A DNA stretch of 64,000 bases from Clostridium lundense DSM 17049. GTDB lineage: Bacteria; Bacillota; Clostridia; Clostridiales; Clostridiaceae. How positions within the stretch are numbered: the stretch's first letter is position 1; each line of letters starts with the position of its first letter. The translations under genes and the position numbers were made by a program. The stretch is from NCBI RefSeq assembly GCF_000619945.1, contig NZ_JHVC01000006.1, positions 124,001-188,000 on the forward strand. Reading direction: 5' to 3'. Positions 36,591 to 45,197 of the stretch are shown one piece after another. The notes beneath the pieces are model-generated. The model had not been told where the DNA came from, made no database searches, and saw only the letters and a list, made by a program, of their open reading frames with translations.

Positions 36591-37133
36591 ATGGAAGTTA
36601 GAAATATATTAAACTTTACTAAGGGAAAAGGAACTATAGTAAAAAAAATTAAAACACAGGGCTTCTCCCCTATATATGACTTTGTCCAAAATAATAAAGA
36701 CTCCTTATATAAAATAGCTTGGTCCTATGTGAAAAATCATCATGATATAGAAGATATTTTTCAAACCACAATTATTATAGTTTATGAACACATAGATGAT
36801 TTAAAAAAAGAAGAATACTTTAAAAGTTGGTTTACATCTATTTTAATAAATGAATGTAAAAAACTTTTAAGAAAAAATAAGAGGATAATTGATGAAGACT
36901 ATTCTTCCATTGGATATTCAAGTTTTTCACTAAGTGAAAATGAAATAGATCTTCAGATATGCTTAAATAAATTAGAAATAATTTATAAGGAACCTATAAT
37001 CTTAAAGTACTATGGTGGATTTACTCAAGAAGAAATATCTAATACTTTAGATATACCTATAGGAACTGTAAAAAGCAGAATATATAGAGGGCTGAAGTTA
37101 TTAGAAAAATATATGGAAGATAAGGAGGGCTAA
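36591..37133 (+). CDS. ECF RNA polymerase sigma factor
   Basis: A 180-residue group 4 sigma factor. Region 2 reads LYKIAWSYVKNHHDIEDIFQTT, and region 4 FTQEEISNTLDIPIGTVKSRIYRG. GTGAGGA precedes the ATG. The next gene, 3 bases on, is its membrane anti-sigma factor. It probably directs an envelope-stress response and its own operon. Confidence 0.87.
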   Translation: MEVRNILNFTKGKGTIVKKIKTQGFSPIYDFVQNNKDSLYKIAWSYVKNHHDIEDIFQTTIIIVYEHIDDLKKEEYFKSWFTSILINECKKLLRKNKRIIDEDYSSIGYSSFSLSENEIDLQICLNKLEIIYKEPIILKYYGGFTQEEISNTLDIPIGTVKSRIYRGLKLLEKYMEDKEG

Positions 37134-37136
37134 TTT

Positions 37137-38702
37137 ATGGATTGTGAAAAAATAAAAGATTTATTTATAGATTATATAGATGGCACCTTAGATGAAGAAG
37201 CAAAATTATTAATCCAAAATCATATAAATAGCTGTACTAACTGCAAAAATGAACTTTATAAATTACAACAAATTCACACATCACTTAAAAAATCATCTAA
37301 TAAAATAATTGCTAATGAAAATTTTATAGATAATATAAAAAATAAAATTGACAAAAGTTCTGTGGTAAATAGAAAAAAAATTAAAAGATTTAGAGTAGCT
37401 TTAATTGCTTGTATAATATTAACTTTATCTATCTTTACAGTAATAGCCTCTGAAGATGGATTTATAGAACTTATTAAAGCCGTTACAAAAGTAGAATCCT
37501 TAAATAAAAATGTTGAAAAAGGTTATGGAGATATAATTAATTCTTCTAGTATTGATAAAAATATAAAAGTAACTGTAAAATATGCAGTAGCTGATGATTT
37601 GGGAACAGCTATCTTCTATGAAATAGAAGATTTAGATAAAAACAAAAAATATACTATGGAGTTGAATAAAGAATCTTTTGATGTAAATAAATATTGGACT
37701 ACTGATGTTATCGATGCTTCTGATAACTTTCCCACTTCAAGTTTATTTAATCTCTATAATGAAAAAAATAATATCTCTTCAGAAAAGCTGGCATTACCTG
37801 CTATAAAATCTTCTGAAGAAGAAATAAATTTAAAAATAAATAAACTTATTTCAAAAGATGATAAAAAAGAAATTTCAGGGAATTGGAGTTTTAACTTCAA
37901 AGTAAAAAAACACCCTATTAAAACCTACACTATAAATAAGGAAGTTAATATAGATGGCTATAATATAAAATTTACAACTATTAAAATCGCTCCTACTAAA
38001 ACTCTTTTAGGATATGAAGTTACAAATAAAAAAGATGGTGAAGAATTCCGTACTTTAAATAATATTAACTTGAAATATAAAGATAAATATTTACCAACTA
38101 CCATATTTGGTGGAAGTTATTCAAATTCCAGTGGAGAAATTCCTTTTGAATCAATATACTTTATGAATCCTGATAAGATAAGTATTAATATAAAAAATTA
38201 TGTTATTGAAATCCCTAGGGAAGAAAGTTTTATTATAGATCCTAATAAACCCTTTCCACAAAAATTTAAATATTTAGGTAGCACACTAAGTGTAACTAAC
38301 ATGATTTATAAAGGAGAAAATTTATATATAGATATTAATTATGGTCTAGATAATAGAAAATTTGAAATACTATATTTTAAATATGATGTATTAAATAAAA
38401 ACTATCAATTAAATGAAAAATATTCATTAAGAAGATTATTCTCTACATCTGATGGAATTTTTATGGATCAGTATAAAAATAAATATTCTTATTTTGAAGG
38501 TTTGAACATGATATTTAATAATACAAATAAAAAACTTTCCTTATATGTAACAACTTCCAAATCAGAAGGCAATATATATGACAATAAATTAAAGGATACA
38601 CTAAAAAATGTAGAAAATTTAAATTTACCAATAAAAATAACTGTAGAAAGTTATACCAGCACTAACTTTATAGATAAAAAAATAAATGTAAAATTAAAGT
38701 AG
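37137..38702 (+). CDS. Anti-sigma factor with zinc-finger and DUF4179 domains
   Basis: A 521-residue membrane protein. The cytosolic N-terminus has the anti-sigma zinc motif H-x3-C-x2-C in HINSCTNCKNEL (about 29-40). One membrane segment follows at about 83-103, then a large external part with a DUF4179 domain (about 110-240) and a beta-rich C-terminal domain. It should hold the upstream sigma factor until an external signal acts on the outer domains. The signal is unknown. Confidence 0.83.
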   Translation: MDCEKIKDLFIDYIDGTLDEEAKLLIQNHINSCTNCKNELYKLQQIHTSLKKSSNKIIANENFIDNIKNKIDKSSVVNRKKIKRFRVALIACIILTLSIFTVIASEDGFIELIKAVTKVESLNKNVEKGYGDIINSSSIDKNIKVTVKYAVADDLGTAIFYEIEDLDKNKKYTMELNKESFDVNKYWTTDVIDASDNFPTSSLFNLYNEKNNISSEKLALPAIKSSEEEINLKINKLISKDDKKEISGNWSFNFKVKKHPIKTYTINKEVNIDGYNIKFTTIKIAPTKTLLGYEVTNKKDGEEFRTLNNINLKYKDKYLPTTIFGGSYSNSSGEIPFESIYFMNPDKISINIKNYVIEIPREESFIIDPNKPFPQKFKYLGSTLSVTNMIYKGENLYIDINYGLDNRKFEILYFKYDVLNKNYQLNEKYSLRRLFSTSDGIFMDQYKNKYSYFEGLNMIFNNTNKKLSLYVTTSKSEGNIYDNKLKDTLKNVENLNLPIKITVESYTSTNFIDKKINVKLK

Positions 38703-38710
38703 ACAAAATA

Positions 38711-38810
38711 GGGGCTGTCGCATTAAAAAATTTACATACAATATACTGTTTTGCAAGTTTGAAATTAACACAATATATTGTAGGATTTATTCTTAGTACG
38801 ACAGCCCCAT
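38711..38810. terminator. Long imperfect hairpin ending in GGGGCTGTCG/CGACAGCCCC
   Basis: The outer 10-bp GC-rich stem is continued by about 29 further mostly paired positions, including ACAATATA with TATATTGT. It sits between the convergent anti-sigma and HD genes and can serve as terminator for both. It is much longer than needed and may be a decayed MITE-like repeat. A shorter relative with the same GTCG-type end lies at 45198-45238. Confidence 0.5.
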
Positions 38811-38812
38811 TT

Positions 38813-39457
38813 TTACACAGTTAACATGTTTTCAGCTCTTTCTTTTGCCTTTTTTAAAAACCTTTCTATACTTTCCTTTTCTTCCTTTGCCTTTTCCTCT
38901 GTCATTTCTCCTCTGCCAAGTCTATCACAAACTGCAAGTAGACCTATTTCATCTGCTGAAACTTGCTCTAACATTTTATCTAATTCACCAAAAGGCATAT
39001 TTTTCGCTATAAATAATGGCTGCATATGCCATCTTACTAAAATGGAAACCTTTTTTATGAAATCTTTATCATCAGTGAACTCTTGTAAAAATTTTATGAC
39101 CATCTCTGCTCCTACTTTATCATGATCATAGGAGGTTAGCCTTCCTTTTCTAAGCTTAGTAGTAGGAGCTTTTCCAATATCATGAAGCAAAGCAGCCCAC
39201 ATAAAAATCCGCTGATTTTCACTTAAATGTTTATTTTCCGCTGCTTTATCTAATACCATCATGGTATGCTTCCAAACGCTTCCTTCAGGATGGTGTTTAG
39301 GACTTTGTTCTACTTTTATTAAATCCCATAAAAAGGTCAATGGATATATATCTTTAAATTCTCCACTTCTAGCTAGAGTCTCAAAGTATAAAGAAGGTTT
39401 TTCATCCTGTAAAAGGTGTTTATCAAAATCTAAAAATATTTCTTTTTTATCTTTCAT
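38813..39457 (-). CDS. HD-domain phosphohydrolase
   Basis: A 214-residue soluble protein. The HD metal site is seen in SVWKHTMMVLD (about 60) and ALLHDIGKAPT (about 90), with a later histidine in SYDHDKVGAEM and VRWHMQP. It resembles the HD part of tRNA nucleotidyltransferases standing alone. It probably cleaves a phosphoester or nucleotide; the substrate is unknown. It lies 12 bases after a 34-residue protein gene. Confidence 0.78.
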   Translation of the reverse strand: MKDKKEIFLDFDKHLLQDEKPSLYFETLARSGEFKDIYPLTFLWDLIKVEQSPKHHPEGSVWKHTMMVLDKAAENKHLSENQRIFMWAALLHDIGKAPTTKLRKGRLTSYDHDKVGAEMVIKFLQEFTDDKDFIKKVSILVRWHMQPLFIAKNMPFGELDKMLEQVSADEIGLLAVCDRLGRGEMTEEKAKEEKESIERFLKKAKERAENMLTV

Positions 39458-39469
39458 AATAATCTTCCT

Positions 39470-39574
39470 TTATTTTTTAGTTTCAGGAACAGGCTGCTGA
39501 TTTTTATTTCTCTTTTTAGTTTCATAAGTTGGATTTTCATTTGGAGTAGGTCTCTTCATTCCTTTTTTAGCCAT
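39470..39574 (-). CDS. 34-residue basic protein upstream of the HD hydrolase
   Basis: A short gene with a strong ribosome binding site (GGGAGGAATTGAA before ATG). It starts MAKKGMKRPTPNENPTYETK and ends PVPETKK. It is Lys/Pro/Asn-rich, lacks hydrophobic segments and is probably disordered. It is spaced 12 bases from the HD gene, whose own site follows its stop. The clear site and coding-like composition support a real small protein; its function is unknown. Confidence 0.6.
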   Translation of the reverse strand: MAKKGMKRPTPNENPTYETKKRNKNQQPVPETKK

Positions 39575-39690
39575 TTCAATTCCTCCCTTATATTATCTCA
39601 CTATGAAATAGTATTTTAAATATATTTTTTACTTTTACTTATGTTTAATACATGGATAAAATAACTATAACAAATTTTATCTTCTCTATA

Positions 39691-40155
39691 CTATTTTAAT
39701 TGAATAATAACTTCTTTTTGATCTCCTTTTTTAGCATTTTTTAATGCAGCTTTTGCTAAATTTTTAAATTCTTGTGTTGAAACTGTAGCTCCCGATATAT
39801 TATCAACTTTATCAATATCTCGCTTATTAACTAAATCTTTCCCTAATTTAGGGCAAAATTCATTTGGTGCTGTTTTTGAAACAGGCTTCATTTTTTCATT
39901 ATATGTTTTATCCTGAGATTTTCTCTTATTGTCCTTATTTAAATAATCAAAATCTACATTATCAATTTTGCTGTTCTTAACTTGAACTTCTACATAACCT
40001 TTCCAGCCATATTTATCAAATTTGTCATAAGTAGCTTTATATTTTCCATCTTTATAAGTTGTAGTCCCTTGTTGTCCTTTATTTGTACTTCCACATCCAA
40101 CTAATAATAATAAGGATAAAATACATAAAAATATATTCCTTAATATTTTTTTCAT
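39691..40155 (-). CDS. FMN-binding-domain lipoprotein
   Basis: A 154-residue exported protein with lipobox LLLVGC. The FMN_bind domain follows, with ISGATVSTQEF (about residue 125) as the S/T-GATxST site where ApbE attaches FMN by a phosphoester. The ATG at 40155 has GGGAGG before it; the frame opens 5 codons earlier. Such proteins act in extracytosolic electron transfer. No ApbE or redox partner is in the window. Confidence 0.82.
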   Translation of the reverse strand: MKKILRNIFLCILSLLLLVGCGSTNKGQQGTTTYKDGKYKATYDKFDKYGWKGYVEVQVKNSKIDNVDFDYLNKDNKRKSQDKTYNEKMKPVSKTAPNEFCPKLGKDLVNKRDIDKVDNISGATVSTQEFKNLAKAALKNAKKGDQKEVIIQLK

Positions 40156-40239
40156 TAGAATTCCTCCCATATTAATTTATATAATAATTATATATTTATT
40201 GTTTCCTAATCTTTATTTCATATGAAACATTGCTTTAAG

Positions 40240-40659
40240 CAATACCATTACCATATGTATTATAAATTATAATAAGTCAAAAGGGCTTATTGGAGATATA
40301 TTCTTTGAGACTCATAAAGTGTATGGTATGGAGACTAAGGAAGACAATTTATACATATATCTTGTTTCCTCTATTCAAGGATATGTTTTTACAGATGATA
40401 AATTAAAAACTGGTAGTGGTTCTTGTTCCCCAGTACGTTTAATTCTAAAAAAGGATGATCATAAATTTGTAGAATATAAAGAACCTCTAGATGGGATGGA
40501 ATTAAATAAATCACTAAAAGAACTATTTCCTGAAAAATACTATAAATGGCTTCAAAGTATACAAACTCTCAAGACTTATTAGTTGCTGAAAATAAAAATA
40601 AGGCAATAGAATGGTTAAAACAACATGGTAAAAACAAAGATTCACTGATATTGCCATAA
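40240..40659 (+). pseudogene. Truncated, frameshifted gene remnant
   Basis: The frame reads about 110 codons (LIGDIFFETHKVYGMETKED through SGSCSPVRLILKKDDHKF) with no credible start, and stops at 40582. A one-base shift then continues a natural C-terminus, VAENKNKAIEWLKQHGKNK, to a stop at 40659. The missing start and the shift indicate a decayed gene. The repeat-rich Lys/Glu pattern is that of a larger clostridial protein that I cannot name. Confidence 0.55.
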
Positions 40660-40830
40660 AAACATAATTTTCATGATAAATATTAATGAAAAAATACAAA
40701 TGATAATACCTATAATATAGAATAGAATTATAATTATTTCACGTAGTTCACGATAATGCATGAAATTTTTTACATGATGAGAAACAAAATAATATATAAA
40801 TGTAATAAAAAATACATATCTATTAGCCCA
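40642..40830 (-). pseudogene. Remnant of a two-segment membrane protein
   Basis: An open frame of 62 codons without a usable start encodes two hydrophobic stretches (YVFFITFIYYFVS and IIIILFYIIGIIICIFSLIF) around a basic loop HYRELRE. An ATG at 40761 would give 39 residues. It lies just downstream of a diverged copy of the peptide-gene leader (40846-40915). It may be the remains of a small membrane or immunity-type protein; evidence is thin. Confidence 0.3.
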
Positions 40831-40845
40831 TTAGTAGACATTATG

Positions 40846-40915
40846 TATTAAATTGCATTTTTGATTCATGCTATTCAACGCATTTTCATTGATATATAAC
40901 TATTGATTTGTTAAA
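40846..40915. repeat. Diverged second copy of the peptide-gene leader
   Basis: Aligns with 45121-45197 over its whole length; the best part, ATTCAACGCATTTTCATTGA against ATTCAATGCATATTTATTGA, is followed by a shared ATTTGTTAA end. The best 42 positions agree at roughly 33. Both copies have the same orientation. The remaining sequence to 41140 shows no gene. Confidence 0.45.
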
Positions 40916-41147
40916 TATATATATACCATCCAAGATTAATTGAGGACTAATCTTACCTCTTAACACTAAACTTTTAGTAACGACAATATTGTAAATTTAT
41001 ACATATGCCATTATATATATTTAAAAGTAGGCAATAATTATTACGGATATTATGATAAAAAATTTAAAATTGTTCGTTTTTCCAACATTTTTAAAATAAT
41101 TTCATTAATATATGTTGATTTATTTTATAATCTTAATTTTTTAATAT

Positions 41148-41483
41148 ATGAGTATATTAGTTACATTTGTTTTTTTCTACTTGTGGTATTACTGGGGATA
41201 TCATAATAAATTAGGGTTTAGAAATGGCTTAATTGTTCGCATTATAGAAGCACTTGATGGTATACTATGATTAATTTTATCTATATTAAACATAAAACAA
41301 TCAGATGGACCATCCTTATGGTTTATGTATTTATGGATAGGGACTTTGAACTTTATAATGGAATATTTATCTTCTAGTAATATCTCTAACTTTATTCTTC
41401 ATATGTCTATACCAATAGTAATATTACTCACTTCTATAGGTTAATATATTGGAAAAAGAGGATTTTTATTAAAATCAAAATAA
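41148..41483 (+). pseudogene. Membrane protein gene with two in-frame stops
   Basis: A frame beginning at ATG 41148 encodes hydrophobic segments (SILVTFVFFYLWYYW, then LILSILNIK, LWFMYLWIGTLNFIMEYL and SIPIVILLTSIG) and a basic tail GKRGFLLKSK, ending at 41483. It is interrupted by TGA at 41268 and TAA at 41442. Reading through gives a coherent small membrane protein of 111 codons, so it is probably a dead gene. A good terminator follows. Confidence 0.5.
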
Positions 41484-41494
41484 AATTATTGCTT

Positions 41495-41531
41495 AAGCTG
41501 TTTACAATAATAAATTGTGAACAGCTTTTTG
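41495..41531 (+). terminator. Terminator after the membrane-protein remnant
   Basis: Stem AAGCTGTTTACAAT with ATTGTGAACAGCTT (14 bp, one wobble), 5-base loop, followed by TTTT. Confidence 0.75.
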
Positions 41532-41685
41532 GGTTTGATGTTTAGTGATAATAAGAAACATTGTAGTTTTTAAAAACTAAGATCACAATAATTAAATCAA
41601 ATAAATTTTCACACCATTATCACCATCGCAACTTTTTAAATTAGATATTAATAAATTGAAAAGCTCATCATATTTAGTTAAAATA

Positions 41686-42369
41686 TCATTTAATTATAGT
41701 ATCATTTTTTAAATAACCATCTTCTATTTTTATAATTCTATCACATTGATTAGCTATTTTTATATCATGTGTTACTATAATAATAGTTTTACCTTCTTTA
41801 TTTAAGTTTTTAAAAATATCTAATACATTTTGACCAGTTTTCTGATCTAGTGCTCCTGTTGGTTCATCTGCAAGTATTACCTCAGGATCATTTACTATAG
41901 CTCTTGCTATAGCAACTCTTTGGCACTGGCCTCCTGAAAGCTCTGTTATATTTTTATTTATTTTATCTGTTAGTTCTAATTTAGAAAGTATATTTTCTAT
42001 TATATATTTTCTATTCTTATAACTTGTTTTTGAATATTGTAAGGGTATTTCTATATTTTCAAATACTGAATAATCATTAATTAATGCAAAATGTTGAACT
42101 ACAAATCCAAAAGTCTTATTTCTTATTTTAGCTAGTTCAATATTTTTTAAATTATCAACTTTTTTATTATTTAATATATAATCTCCACTGGTTATTTTAC
42201 TTAGTGTGCCTATTATATTTAGTAAAGTAGATTTACCAGAGCCTGATGGGCCTATAATTGAAATTAACTCCCCTTTATTAATAGTTAAGTTTATATCATT
42301 TAATGCAGCTATTTTATTATTTTTAGAGCCATATATTTTATTTACTTTATTTAATTTTATAATTTCCAT
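41686..42369 (-). CDS. ABC transporter ATPase (LolD/MacB family)
   Basis: A 227-residue ATPase with GPSGSGKST (about 37), ELSGGQCQRVAIARAI and LADEPTGALD. This is the MacB/LolD/FtsE-like class, which does mechanical work on FtsX-type permeases rather than import. It is the third gene after two FtsX-like permeases (2 bases apart). The set is probably an efflux, peptide-resistance or immunity pump. Confidence 0.85.
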   Translation of the reverse strand: MEIIKLNKVNKIYGSKNNKIAALNDINLTINKGELISIIGPSGSGKSTLLNIIGTLSKITSGDYILNNKKVDNLKNIELAKIRNKTFGFVVQHFALINDYSVFENIEIPLQYSKTSYKNRKYIIENILSKLELTDKINKNITELSGGQCQRVAIARAIVNDPEVILADEPTGALDQKTGQNVLDIFKNLNKEGKTIIIVTHDIKIANQCDRIIKIEDGYLKNDTIIK

Positions 42370-42371
42370 AT

Positions 42372-43616
42372 CTATTCTTCTCCTTTAATTAGATGATCAA
42401 TATCTAAATTAAATATTTTTATTAGAGGAATTATTGCTGATATTATAGAAATAAACATCATTATTATGAATAGAATAATAATGTTATCTATATTTATTAA
42501 AGCTCCATACTTACGATATATAAGAGTGAATGTTAGCGCATAGGAGGATAAAAATAAAATAAATATTTCAAGATATGAAATTATAGCAATATCACACAAT
42601 GTACCTCCACTCATAATATGTATTCCATATTCAAATTTTCTTTTATTTATAGCTTCTAATAATGAAATGATAAATGTTGCACATACAAATATAATTATAG
42701 TTATAGAAGTTACAGATACTATTCTACGTTGTTCTTCAAGTACCTCTGTATCTTGTTTCATATATGAAGATAAATCACGTATACCTGGATAACTTACTCC
42801 TTTTATATTATTAAACATTTCTTCTATATTCTTTAAATTTTTATCTATCTCAACTTGGCTAGTACCTTTATCAAACAATATATAGTTCCCATTGAAAAGA
42901 GAGTAGAGATATAAACTAAATCGATCATCATAGATTGAGTCAGTAGAAATAATATAATTATTTAAATTTATATATCTTTTGTCTGGTTCACGTATATCAC
43001 CTGGACTAAGCTGATCCTTCTCAAGAATTCCAATTATTTTGCATTTAAACTTTGATTTAAGCCAACGTATATCAAGTTCATCTCCTACTTTAAAATACTT
43101 ACCATAATTTGCTCCAACTACAATTGGAATTTTATAATTTTCTTTTCCAACAAATTTAAATTCATTATCATTAAATAGCCTACCTTCTTTTACTTCTAAA
43201 GGATATGTGTTTAAATACTCTTTATTTATAGTCATATTGTTAGCAATAAAATATGTTTCATTATCAATTGTCCATTTTTGTCTAACTCTTTCAAATTCAT
43301 TGTAATTATCAAAAACTTTAACATACAGAGTTACTAATACATTTTTTAAAAAAGTGTAATCAGGACTATTTTCTAATTTATTAAATGCTTTTTCCATAGA
43401 AGAAAAGTTAATATTCTTACTAACATGATCCACCTCTAGTGAATAGGCCAGCTTGTCCTTAAAAAATCTTTCAACTTTAGATGTTTCAGCGTTTATAGAT
43501 TTGTTTAAATTTATATTTTCGTAAATAGAATAAAATCCAAAAGTTAACTGTAATATAATTAAAAATGAGTAAAAAAATCTTCTTGATAGTCCTTTAATTG
43601 CATATTTAATCTTCAT
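42372..43616 (-). CDS. FtsX/MacB-type permease, second subunit
   Basis: A 414-residue permease. An N-terminal membrane segment (about 13-30) precedes a large external domain (about 35-290), and three C-terminal segments (about 300-400) end in LDIDHLIKGEE. The LIKGEE tail parallels LIKGRV in the first subunit, showing the two are related. It lies 2 bases after the first permease gene. Confidence 0.75.
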   Translation of the reverse strand: MKIKYAIKGLSRRFFYSFLIILQLTFGFYSIYENINLNKSINAETSKVERFFKDKLAYSLEVDHVSKNINFSSMEKAFNKLENSPDYTFLKNVLVTLYVKVFDNYNEFERVRQKWTIDNETYFIANNMTINKEYLNTYPLEVKEGRLFNDNEFKFVGKENYKIPIVVGANYGKYFKVGDELDIRWLKSKFKCKIIGILEKDQLSPGDIREPDKRYINLNNYIISTDSIYDDRFSLYLYSLFNGNYILFDKGTSQVEIDKNLKNIEEMFNNIKGVSYPGIRDLSSYMKQDTEVLEEQRRIVSVTSITIIIFVCATFIISLLEAINKRKFEYGIHIMSGGTLCDIAIISYLEIFILFLSSYALTFTLIYRKYGALINIDNIIILFIIMMFISIISAIIPLIKIFNLDIDHLIKGEE

Positions 43617-43618
43617 AA

Positions 43619-44710
43619 CTAAACCCGTCCTTTAATAAGTTCATTTATTTCAATTTTATTTATTTTCAACATTCCTATAAGTATAATAATTACACCTATA
43701 ATAAATATAAATATAATAGAAACAAGAAGATTTATAATATTTGTGATGTTATATTGTATTTTAAGTACATGGGTGTATATTAAAATTTTATTAAATAAGA
43801 GGCATATAATTAGTGAGAACAAGGATACAATTGAATAATTTTTAATTATATGCAAAATAATATTTTTATTTGAGGCTCCATACATTTTTCTTATCCCAAT
43901 TTCTAAAGTTATTTTATCTAACCAGTAGGATGTAGCTTTTATAAGACTTAAAATAATACATACTATTACAAGCGAAAAGTTACGTAATATAAATCGAGAA
44001 TTTGATATAGCGCTTATTAAAGGAGTGGTACTTTTATCACTTTCAATTATTTTAACAGGATTATTACAGTCTTCATTTATTTTATTCATAATTTTATTTA
44101 AAGTATCCTTATCTTTTAAAAAACTATCTAAAATCCACCCTTGTAGTAATAAACCCTTATCTTTTTCATTAAAATCACACCTTAAATTATATAAAATACG
44201 TGAATCGTATAAAGTATCAATATGCTCCTCTCCAATTATGCCTATAACTAAAAACTTTTCATTACCTCTATATATATATTTTTTATTATTTTCAACCTCT
44301 ATATTTCTAATTAATTTTTTACCTATTATTGCCATATTATCTTTGCTTTTAAAGTCATCTTTTGTAAAAAATCTTCCTTCTAACAAATTATACTCATTTT
44401 TATAAAAACCATTAAAGTATATACCAAAGGATGACGTTCCAGGGTAGAAAGCTCTACCACCATCATGAATTAAAACTATATCTTTATTGGATTGTATTTT
44501 TTTTAAAAAGTTTAACATATTTTGAGATGTAAAGTTTTTTTCATTGAAGTCAAATGTAACATTATTAATTGTTTTGAAGTTATTTGCTTCCATCATTGTT
44601 CTATATATTTTCTCTATATGAACTATACTTATTGATATAAAAATTAATATAGAGATAATACATAAACTTAAAAATTGAGTTTTTCTAAGAATTCTTTTCA
44701 ACATTTTCAT
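43619..44710 (-). CDS. FtsX/MacB-type permease, first subunit
   Basis: A 363-residue permease with one N-terminal segment (about 12-30), an external MacB-like core (about 40-240; GRFFTKDDFKSKDNMAIIGKK resembles the GR.F...D......V.GK pattern), and three C-terminal segments with a cytosolic IGIRKMYGASNKNI loop, the FtsX signature. It follows a secreted-peptide pseudogene after a perfect hairpin. The two permeases probably pair as a heterodimer. Confidence 0.78.
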   Translation of the reverse strand: MKMLKRILRKTQFLSLCIISILIFISISIVHIEKIYRTMMEANNFKTINNVTFDFNEKNFTSQNMLNFLKKIQSNKDIVLIHDGGRAFYPGTSSFGIYFNGFYKNEYNLLEGRFFTKDDFKSKDNMAIIGKKLIRNIEVENNKKYIYRGNEKFLVIGIIGEEHIDTLYDSRILYNLRCDFNEKDKGLLLQGWILDSFLKDKDTLNKIMNKINEDCNNPVKIIESDKSTTPLISAISNSRFILRNFSLVIVCIILSLIKATSYWLDKITLEIGIRKMYGASNKNIILHIIKNYSIVSLFSLIICLLFNKILIYTHVLKIQYNITNIINLLVSIIFIFIIGVIIILIGMLKINKIEINELIKGRV

Positions 44711-44728
44711 AATATGCCTCCAAAAGGT

Positions 44729-44777
44729 ATTAAATTACCAATAAGAAAAATTAGATTTTTCTTATTGGTAATTTAAT
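44729..44777. terminator. Perfect 22-bp hairpin between peptide pseudogene and permeases
   Basis: Arms 44729-44750 and 44756-44777 are perfect complements with a 5-base loop. On the minus strand it lies between the peptide frame and the permease start. It would attenuate the transporter genes relative to the peptide message. Confidence 0.65.
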
Positions 44778-44790
44778 TTAAAAACTACGG

Positions 44791-45139
44791 CTAGTCGCGA
44801 TGAATTGCATGCACTTCAGTGGCAGATAAATTTCCTGGTTTACATAAACTCGTGGTTTGAGCATAACCATTGCCTACCGCTTTTTTACCCCACTCACCAC
44901 CCATTCTTATTTGAGTACTAATACTATGGCCATTGAGACCGCAGGCTGATAATGCATATGTTTGATTTGCATTTGTATTATGAGTTATTACAATAGTTAC
45001 ATCATGTACATCACTACCACCCTTATCGCATGCTGCATCTCTCTTTGTGTAATACTCATCTACAAAAAGACTATGTCTCCATAAGCAAATACTGGTGAAG
45101 ATACCAGCGTAGCTATTAATCCTATGTATTGAATGTCAT
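44791..45139 (-). pseudogene. Frameshifted secreted Cys-containing peptide precursor
   Basis: One frame encodes about 90 residues (VDEYYTKRDAACDKGGSDVH near the start, SACGLNGHSISTQIRMGG in the middle, SLCKPGNLSATEVHAIHRD at the end) to TAG at 44791, with no start. The frame just upstream encodes a signal-peptide core and cleavage region, YIGLIATLVSSPVFAYGD. An ATG at 45139 lies in the third frame. Two one-base shifts would join ATG, signal and mature peptide. It looks like a dead, or misread, secreted peptide, perhaps bacteriocin-like, next to an ABC pump. I do not recognise a known family. Confidence 0.5.
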
Positions 45140-45197
45140 TTTAAGTGTATTAATGTCATTCAATGCATATTTATTGACATTAAACTATCTATTTGTT
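45121..45197. promoter_or_regulatory. Leader of the peptide gene with repeated AATGTCATT boxes
   Basis: Direct repeats AATGTCATT at 45132 and 45152 are 20 bases apart (two helical turns). The outer parts also form an inverted repeat, ATTGAATGTCATT/AATGTCATTCAAT. This is the typical look of a dimeric regulator site. A diverged copy lies at 40846-40915. Confidence 0.4.

Noticed and set aside
44791..45139. Peptide assigned to the lactococcin 972 family
   Set aside because: The pump layout is similar, but the mature sequence has three cysteines and lacks the Gly/Trp/His pattern of that family.
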